Below, piece by piece: positions 55,953-61,432 of a stretch of 61,432 bases of DNA. The position numbers were made by a program, and so were the translations under genes. Positions within the stretch are counted from its first letter, which is position 1. Each line of letters starts with the position of its first letter. Origin of the DNA: Extensimonas soli (GTDB taxonomy: Bacteria > Pseudomonadota > Gammaproteobacteria > Burkholderiales > Burkholderiaceae_C). The notes beneath the pieces are model-generated. The model was not told the DNA's origin. It ran no database searches and worked only from the letters and a program-made list of their open reading frames with translations. The DNA lies in contig NZ_JARGEL010000009.1 of assembly GCF_029211265.1 (NCBI RefSeq), forward strand, positions 1-61,432. The letters are read 5' to 3'.

Positions 55953-57788
55953 GCGAATATCAGACGGAGACGAGTTGCCCGCTATCTACGCACTGAGTCT
56001 GGCGCTGCGGTGCTGCTGGTGATCGTCACGGTCGTGGCGCTGGCGTGGGCGAACTCGCCGCTATCCGATGCCTATTTCGAGTTGTGGCACCTGGACGTCG
56101 GGTTCAACTTTGGGCCATTGGGCCTGCACATGGATCTGCATCACTGGGTCAACGACGGCCTGATGGTCGTCTTCTTCTTCCTGATCGGCCTGGAGGTGCG
56201 TCAGGAATTCGCCCACGGGTCGCTCAGGGACCGCAGCCGTGCCCGTCTCGCTCTGATCGCGGGGGTCGCGGGTGTCGTGCTGCCCGCGCTGCTGTATGTC
56301 CTGATCGTGGGGCTGGCCGGAAGTGAGGGCCTGCACGGGTGGGGTGCGGTGGTCGGCACCGATACGGCGTTCATGCTGGGCACCCTGGCGATCGTCGGTC
56401 CGCGGCTGTCCGGTCAATTGCGTGTGTTCCTGCTCACCCTGACCGTGGTCGATGACTTCCTCGCCGTGTCCATCATCGGCATCGTCTATAGCGAGGAGAT
56501 CCGGGTCGTCCCGTTGCTGATCGCCCTTGCCAGTCTCGTCGGGTTGTGGTTGCTGGGGCGCACCCGCCAGTGGCGGGCAATGCCGTATGTGCTGATCGTG
56601 ATCGTGCTGTGGCTCGCAACCGTGTATTCCGGCATCCATGCCTCTCTCGCCGGGATGGCCGCGGGGCTGCTGATCCCCGCCTATGCGACGCAACGTCACG
56701 GGGTCGTTGCGGCAAGACAACTGTTCCGCGACTTCTGGCAGTCGCCGAGTGCCGCATCGGCCCGCGCGGTGGACTGCGGGCTGTCCCGGGGTATCTCGGT
56801 GAACGAGCGGCTGCACGAGTTCCTGCGGCTGCCGACGGCGCTGCTGATCGTGCCGGTGTTCGCCTTGGCGAACGCCGGGGTGGACCTGCGTGGCGGGCTG
56901 CTCGCCGAGGCCTTTGGCTCGCCAGTCACGTGGGGCGTCATCGCAGGGCTCGTGCTCGGCAAGCTCCTGGGCATCGGGCTCACCACGCTCGTCGCCATCC
57001 GTCTCGGCCTGGGCCGGCTGCCCGAGGGCGTCGGGGTGGGGAGCGTGTTCGGTGGGGCGGCGCTGTCCGGGATCGGCTTTACCGTGTCGCTGCTGATCAT
57101 CGGGCTCGCGTTCGGCACGACCTCCGACCTGGGCCGCCAGGCGACGGTCGGCGTGCTCGTGTCGATGGTGTTCGCCACGTTGCTCGGGTGGCTGATCTTC
57201 AAGGTCGCCGCCCAGCGGTGGGGTGAGAAGACCGCTGACCTGCCGATGGTGCTTGAGCCGCCGGTCGATCCGGAGATCGATCACATCCGCGGGCCGGAGG
57301 ACGCCCAGCTCACACTCGTCGAGTACGTGGACTTCGAGTGCGAGTACTGTGCGCACGCCACGGGTTCTTGGGACGATCTTCGCGCCCACTTCGGTGACGA
57401 CCTGCGGTATGTGGTTCGCCATCTGCCGCACCACCCGCATGGGCCGATCGCCGCGCGTGCGTCCGAGGCGGCATCGAATCAGGGGATGTTCTGGCCGTGG
57501 CTGGACTTCGTGTTCACCCGTCAGCACGCGCTGGAGCGCGAGGATCTGATCGGCTACGCCGTAGAGCTTGGGCTCGACGTCGATCGGTTCATCGCGGATC
57601 TCGACAGCCCTGCGGTGATCGAGCGTGTCGAGCGCGACCTCGCCAGTGCGGTCGCCAGCGGTGCGCACGCCACGCCGACGTTCTTCGTCGAGGGTCATCG
57701 TCTACGTGGCAGCTACGACGCCCGCTCTGTCACCGCAGCGCTCGAAGCTAGCCGCCGCGGCACCCGAACTCAGGAAGTCCCGTCCTGA
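55923..57788 (+). CDS. nhaA: NhaA Na+/H+ antiporter fused to a thioredoxin-like (DsbA-type) domain
   Basis: A 621-residue fusion. Residues 15-435 are an NhaA antiporter with about 11-12 helices; the Asp pair Asp177-Asp178 in VVDDF corresponds to the ion-binding DD of NhaA. Residues 440-615 are a DsbA/thioredoxin_4 domain with CEYC at 473-476 and the cis-Pro loop HATPTFF. NhaA-thioredoxin fusions are known mainly from actinobacteria, so transfer is likely. I take ATG 55923, aligned with the uvrA2 leader, rather than the open frame back to 55719. It should exchange Na+ for H+; the role of the redox domain is unknown. Confidence 0.87.
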   Translation: MPDASLGESSANIRRRRVARYLRTESGAAVLLVIVTVVALAWANSPLSDAYFELWHLDVGFNFGPLGLHMDLHHWVNDGLMVVFFFLIGLEVRQEFAHGSLRDRSRARLALIAGVAGVVLPALLYVLIVGLAGSEGLHGWGAVVGTDTAFMLGTLAIVGPRLSGQLRVFLLTLTVVDDFLAVSIIGIVYSEEIRVVPLLIALASLVGLWLLGRTRQWRAMPYVLIVIVLWLATVYSGIHASLAGMAAGLLIPAYATQRHGVVAARQLFRDFWQSPSAASARAVDCGLSRGISVNERLHEFLRLPTALLIVPVFALANAGVDLRGGLLAEAFGSPVTWGVIAGLVLGKLLGIGLTTLVAIRLGLGRLPEGVGVGSVFGGAALSGIGFTVSLLIIGLAFGTTSDLGRQATVGVLVSMVFATLLGWLIFKVAAQRWGEKTADLPMVLEPPVDPEIDHIRGPEDAQLTLVEYVDFECEYCAHATGSWDDLRAHFGDDLRYVVRHLPHHPHGPIAARASEAASNQGMFWPWLDFVFTRQHALEREDLIGYAVELGLDVDRFIADLDSPAVIERVERDLASAVASGAHATPTFFVEGHRLRGSYDARSVTAALEASRRGTRTQEVPS

Positions 57789-57793
57789 GCGGG

Positions 57794-57843
57794 ACGAACT
57801 GCAAGATAAGAACATGCCAAACAAGTCTTTCGGTGAATCCTCT
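57794..57843 (+). repeat. Duplicated leader, copy B (5' end of uvrA2)
   Basis: This 50-nt segment matches copy A (55903-55952) at 42 positions, including AAGAAC directly before the ATG and the codons for G-E-S-S. It starts 6 bp after the nhaA stop codon. The shared start implies a common origin of the expression signal, not of the proteins. Confidence 0.75.
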
Positions 57844-60465
57844 TGTACCGCTGCGGCCAGCGGCCTCGTGCAGGTGCGTGGCGCGCGCGAGAACAACCTC
57901 AAGGAGGTGGACGTCTCCATCCCGCGTAACGCGCTGGTGGTGTTCTCGGGTGTCTCCGGCTCCGGGAAGTCCTCGCTGGCCTTTGGCACCATCTATGCCG
58001 AGGCCCAGCGGCGCTACTTCGAGTCGGTGGCCCCCTATGCGCGGCGACTGATCGACCAGGCCGGCGTGCCGGACGTCGATGCGATCGACGGCCTGCCGCC
58101 GGCGGTGGCGCTGCAACAGCAGCGGGGCTCCAGCAACGCGCGTTCCTCTGTGGGCAGTGTGACCACCTTGTCCAGCCTGGTGCGGATGATGTATTCGCGT
58201 GCCGGCGCCTACCCAGCCAACCAGCCCATGCTGTACGCCGAGGATTTTTCGCCCAACACGCCGCAGGGAGCGTGCCCGACCTGCCACGGCCTGGGCCATG
58301 TGTACGAGGTGACCGAGGCCATCATGGTGCCCGATCCCTCCCTTAGCATCCGCGAGCGGGCGATCGCCTCCTGGCCCCCCGCCTGGCAAGGCCAGAACCT
58401 GCGCGACATCCTGGTCAGCATGGGCTACGACGTTGACCGACCGTGGAAGGACCTGCCGAAGAAGGATCGCGACTGGATCCTGTTCACCGAGGAAACACCG
58501 ACGGTGCCGGTGTACGCCGGCTTCACGCCCGCCGAAACCCGCGCCGCGCTCAAGCGCAAGATGGAGCCGAGCTACATGGGCACCTTCACCGGCGCGCGAC
58601 GGTATGTGCTGCACACCTTTGCCAACACCCAAAGCGCGCTGATGAGAAAGCGCGTGTCCCGGTTCATGGAGGGCAAACCGTGCCCCACCTGCCACGGCAA
58701 GCGGCTCAAGCCCGAGGCGCTGTCGGTCACGTTCGCCGGCGTGGACATCGGCGAGTTCATGCAGATGCCGCTGGACCAGTTGGCGGCCTTGCTCGAACCC
58801 ATCGCCCAGGGCGATTTCCGCGCCCATGCAGCGGGGGCGGCTACGGACAAGGAAGCGACCCGACGCGACCGTGCCGAACGCGCGGCCTCCGGCCGCGCCG
58901 TCCATGCGGTATCGCCCGACGTGCGCCGCACCTCGGCGCTATCGGAAGAAAAGCGCCTCGCCGCGCAGCGCCTGGCCGGTGGCGTGATGGCACGCCTGCG
59001 CCAACTGCGTGGGCTGGGCCTGGGCTACCTGACGCTGGACCGGGCCACGCCGACGCTTTCGGCCGGCGAGTTGCAGCGCCTGCGGCTGGCCACGCAATTG
59101 AGTTCCCTGCTGTTCGGTGTCGTGTACGTGCTCGACGAGCCCTCCGCGGGCCTGCACCCCTCCGATAGCCAGGCCCTGTACGACGCGCTCGACCGGCTGC
59201 GCGACGCCGGCAACTCGGTGTTCGTGGTGGAGCACGACTTGGACCTGATGCGCCGCGCGCAATGGCTGGTGGATGTCGGGCCGGATGCTGGGGAGCGTGG
59301 CGGCCGCGTGCTCTACAGCGGCGAGCCGGATGGCCTGCGCAAGATTGCCGAATCGCGTACTGCACGCTACCTGTTCGATGAGATCCCCGCGCCGGGAAGC
59401 CGGGCACGCGAAGCGACCGGCTGGCTGGAGCTGCAGGACATTCACCGCCACAACCTGCATGGCGTGAATGCGCGCATTCCGCTGGGCGTGCTGACGGCCG
59501 TCACCGGCATCTCCGGCTCGGGCAAGTCCAGCCTCGTCGCGCAGGCCCTGCCGGAGCTGGTGCTGCTGCACCTGGGCCACGAGCCGGAAGACGATGTAGC
59601 CGAAAGCGCCACCAGCGAAGGGCCGGCAGTGATCGAAGCGACCGGCGGCCATCTGGCGGGCGACGTGGACGCCGTACAGCGTCTGGTGCAGGTGGACCAG
59701 AAACCGATCGGGCGCACGCCGCGGTCGAACCTGGCCACCTACACGGGCCTGTTCGACCATGTGCGCAAGCTGTTCGCTGCCACGCCCGATGCGCGACGCC
59801 GCCGCTACGATGCCGGACGGTTCTCGTTCAACGTCGCCAAGGGGCGCTGCGAGACGTGCGAGGGCGAGGGTTTCGTCAGCGTGGAACTGCTGTTCATGCC
59901 CAGCGTGTACGCGCCGTGCCCGACCTGCCATGGCGCGCGCTACAACGAGGCCACGCTGAAGGTGCAGTGGAACGGGCGCAACATCGCCGAGGTGCTGCAG
60001 ATGACCGTGGACGAGGCCAGCGTATTCTTCGCGGGTGAAGACGCGGTGGCAAGGCCCCTGCAACTGCTGCGCGACATCGGACTGGGCTATCTGCGCCTGG
60101 GGCAAGCGGCCACTGAGCTTTCCGGTGGCGAGGCGCAGCGCATCAAGCTGGCGACCGAGCTTCAGCGCAGCCAGCGCGGCCGAAGCCTGTACGTGCTCGA
60201 CGAGCCGACCACCGGGCTGCATGCGTCGGATGCCGACCGGCTGCTGGTGCAGTTGCAGCGCCTGGTCGATGCCGGCAATACCGTAGTGATGATCGAGCAC
60301 GACATGCGTGCGGTGGCCCAGGCCGACTGGGTGATCGACGTAGGGCCAGGCGCGGGCGCTGCCGGCGGCAGCATCGTGGTGGCGGGTTCCCCTCAGCAGG
60401 TGGCCCGAAAGTCTGGCAGCCGAACCGCTCCGTTCCTTGCACGGGAGTTGGCGCGGGCCGAGTAG
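57814..60465 (+). CDS. UvrA2-type (class II) excinuclease-like ABC ATPase
   Basis: An 883-residue protein with two ABC modules. The first has GVSGSGKS at residues 46-53, zinc-finger Cys pairs (CPTC twice), LSAGELQ and VLDEPSAGL. The second has GISGSGKS, CETCEGEGF, CPTCHG, LSGGEAQRI and VLDEPTTGL. It is shorter than housekeeping UvrA (about 940), as in class II UvrA2 proteins that lack the UvrB-binding domain. Such proteins protect against DNA-binding antibiotics or other DNA damage. It follows nhaA by 25 bp with a shared leader and is probably co-transcribed. Confidence 0.88.
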   Translation: MPNKSFGESSCTAAASGLVQVRGARENNLKEVDVSIPRNALVVFSGVSGSGKSSLAFGTIYAEAQRRYFESVAPYARRLIDQAGVPDVDAIDGLPPAVALQQQRGSSNARSSVGSVTTLSSLVRMMYSRAGAYPANQPMLYAEDFSPNTPQGACPTCHGLGHVYEVTEAIMVPDPSLSIRERAIASWPPAWQGQNLRDILVSMGYDVDRPWKDLPKKDRDWILFTEETPTVPVYAGFTPAETRAALKRKMEPSYMGTFTGARRYVLHTFANTQSALMRKRVSRFMEGKPCPTCHGKRLKPEALSVTFAGVDIGEFMQMPLDQLAALLEPIAQGDFRAHAAGAATDKEATRRDRAERAASGRAVHAVSPDVRRTSALSEEKRLAAQRLAGGVMARLRQLRGLGLGYLTLDRATPTLSAGELQRLRLATQLSSLLFGVVYVLDEPSAGLHPSDSQALYDALDRLRDAGNSVFVVEHDLDLMRRAQWLVDVGPDAGERGGRVLYSGEPDGLRKIAESRTARYLFDEIPAPGSRAREATGWLELQDIHRHNLHGVNARIPLGVLTAVTGISGSGKSSLVAQALPELVLLHLGHEPEDDVAESATSEGPAVIEATGGHLAGDVDAVQRLVQVDQKPIGRTPRSNLATYTGLFDHVRKLFAATPDARRRRYDAGRFSFNVAKGRCETCEGEGFVSVELLFMPSVYAPCPTCHGARYNEATLKVQWNGRNIAEVLQMTVDEASVFFAGEDAVARPLQLLRDIGLGYLRLGQAATELSGGEAQRIKLATELQRSQRGRSLYVLDEPTTGLHASDADRLLVQLQRLVDAGNTVVMIEHDMRAVAQADWVIDVGPGAGAAGGSIVVAGSPQQVARKSGSRTAPFLARELARAE

Positions 60466-60544
60466 CTTAGTTCGCCAAATGTTGCCAGCTTCGCGGGGCA
60501 TTGATCGTCGCCACACGGTGGTGACGGTCGCTGCCCGAGTCGCG

Positions 60545-61432
60545 TCACCCTTCCTGAGTCAGAGCAAGATAGGGATTGTTGGGCGGTATTTCGGCGAGTG
60601 CCAAGGACCCATCTTCGAGGAGGTAGCCATGCAGTCGGCGGGACTTCCTCGGGCCCGTGACTTCACAGGTCCAAATGTTCAGGCCATTGTGCTGCTTTCG
60701 ATGTAGCTGCAGCTTCTCGAAGCACTTCTGCACCCACTGCCAATCCTGTTGATTCTCCTGCTTGGCGAGTGCGGCCACTTCGGGATGCTCCTGCGCATAG
60801 CGTTGGAACACACCCGGGCTGACCAGGTAGGCCGTGTCATTCACCGTATGCACGAGTGCCTTCGCGTCGTTGATGATGAACCGTCGTGAGGCGATTCCCT
60901 GCTTCAGCCAAACCATGAACTGTTCCCCGGATGGCTTCGTTGCCGATGGCCCAGGCGTAGGCGCGGGTGCAGGTGCAGGTGCAGGCGATGGAATGGACGT
61001 CGCGGCTGTTGCTGGCGCGGGGGTGTGGAGGAACTCCTCGGCATCCTGGCCAACGCCGGCCGAATCACCCAAGCCCACCATCGCGAGCAAATCCTCCATG
61101 ACGTCGGGCACGGGCTGGGCTGCGGGCGGTGAAACGATGGTGGTGCTGTCGCCCTCCCAAATCGGAGGCTCTTGACCTCCCTGCGCTGGGTTCACCGAGA
61201 CGGAAGGCGCGGGAGCCGACCTGCTGGCGTCGTTTTCCGCGGGCGTCGCGTCGATCTCTACCGTGCCCGCGAAAGGTGCTGGTCGCTCGCCAGACTCCCA
61301 GATCAGCGCGGGAGCGAGACGCAACAGGGTGAGGCGCATAGCGAGCCGTGGGCAGATGCGCTGCCGGCGACGTTGCGTGCGCCACGGCATCCTGCAGCTG
61401 CGACACGGTCGCGGCGAAGCGCGGCACGAAAC
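60545..61432 (-). CDS. traI: MobH-type TraI relaxase, C-terminal part (partial, possibly frameshifted)
   Basis: The frame ends at TGA (60547-60545) with a DUF1528/TraI_2 C-terminal domain: FMVWLKQGIASRRFIINDAK, then AYLVSPGVFQRYAQEHPEV and LNIWTCEVTG. A Pro/Ala-rich linker with a PAPAPAPAPTPGP run precedes it. Good protein similarity in this frame reaches back to LRLAPALIWESG (about 61330). Beyond that the neighbouring frame (FAATVSQLQDAVAHAT, 61420-61370) looks more like protein, so a frameshift near 61340-61350 is possible. It is convergent with uvrA2. The relaxase domain lies outside the window. Confidence 0.7.
   Translation of the reverse strand, partial: VSCRASPRPCRSCRMPWRTQRRRQRICPRLAMRLTLLRLAPALIWESGERPAPFAGTVEIDATPAENDASRSAPAPSVSVNPAQGGQEPPIWEGDSTTIVSPPAAQPVPDVMEDLLAMVGLGDSAGVGQDAEEFLHTPAPATAATSIPSPAPAPAPAPTPGPSATKPSGEQFMVWLKQGIASRRFIINDAKALVHTVNDTAYLVSPGVFQRYAQEHPEVAALAKQENQQDWQWVQKCFEKLQLHRKQHNGLNIWTCEVTGPRKSRRLHGYLLEDGSLALAEIPPNNPYLALTQEG

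Noticed and set aside
56061-57698. Minus-strand ORF of 545 codons opposite nhaA
   Set aside because: Shadow of the antiporter gene; no homology-like segments.
57814-60465. Calling this gene the housekeeping uvrA
   Set aside because: Length and layout fit class II UvrA2, and it is cargo inside an ICE module beside nhaA.
60957-61000. Short repeats (GGTGCAGGTGCAGG-like) as a CRISPR or VNTR array
   Set aside because: They encode the Pro/Ala-rich linker of the relaxase and have no spacer structure. No CRISPR array was seen anywhere.

Overview
The window looks like a high-GC betaproteobacterium of the Comamonadaceae type (Acidovorax / Comamonas / Diaphorobacter-like). The basis is an Omp32-type 16-strand porin, an intergenic repeat at about 1354-1400 that I recall from Comamonadaceae genomes, and the general gene style. 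This is inference from sequence only. No rRNA, tRNA, CRISPR array or integrase is visible.

Layout. (1) 1-6658 is chromosome-like: the end of an insertion sequence, a three-gene NitT/TauT-type ABC importer, two back-to-back MITE-like elements abutting a truncated acyl-CoA synthetase, a porin and a divergent RluA-type pseudouridine synthase. (2) 6708-8310 is a RES/Xre-type toxin-antitoxin operon whose third gene (DUF3800) is cut off against the rluA side. (3) 8879-25557 is a cargo block: a LysR regulator fused to a modB remnant, a phaC-phaP-phaB polyhydroxybutyrate operon, and a divergent tetR followed by a HlyD/ABC/OMF exporter. It continues with DUF2892, a beta-CASP MBL nuclease, a LOG-family protein, an LpxR-like lipid A deacylase and a class II cytochrome c. 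(4) 25568-27482 holds a broken and an intact LysR gene. (5) 28037-55694 is the backbone of an integrative and conjugative element (ICE) of the ICEclc / PFGI-1 / pKLC102 family: AlpA, ParA, a small Shi-like protein, ParB, DUF2857, an STY4528-type replication protein, an OST-HTH protein, TIGR03761, DUF3158, SSB and topoisomerase III. A run of conserved small ICE proteins follows, with a DUF6094 methyltransferase and an SNF2-like helicase, and then the transfer module PilL / TIGR03759 / transglycosylase / TIGR03765 / TraD / TIGR03747. (6) 55903-60465 is a second cargo: an NhaA-thioredoxin fusion and a UvrA2-type ABC protein that share a duplicated leader. (7) 60545-61432 is the reverse-strand C-terminal end of a MobH-type TraI relaxase.

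How it fits together. The alpA-parA-shi-parB-DUF2857 block corresponds to the regulatory cluster that controls transfer competence in ICEclc. STY4528, SSB and TopB would serve replication of the excised circle. PilL to TIGR03747 is the first part of the type IV secretion and coupling module. The expected rest of that module (RAQPRD to TraG) is not between TIGR03747 and the relaxase, and the relaxase end looks frameshifted, so this copy may be transfer-defective.

The most interesting signals are not protein families. They are: (a) a DnaA box plus two kinds of iteron inside the STY4528 gene, a candidate origin; (b) three exact copies of a 17-nt palindrome in successive ICE promoter regions; (c) a repeated leader made of a hairpin plus a similar mini-ORF in front of ICE genes; (d) a stem-loop in nearly every gap of the 39.6-47.2 kb gene array; (e) the duplicated leader shared by nhaA and uvrA2; and (f) a matched 24-nt operator in front of both phaC and tetR.
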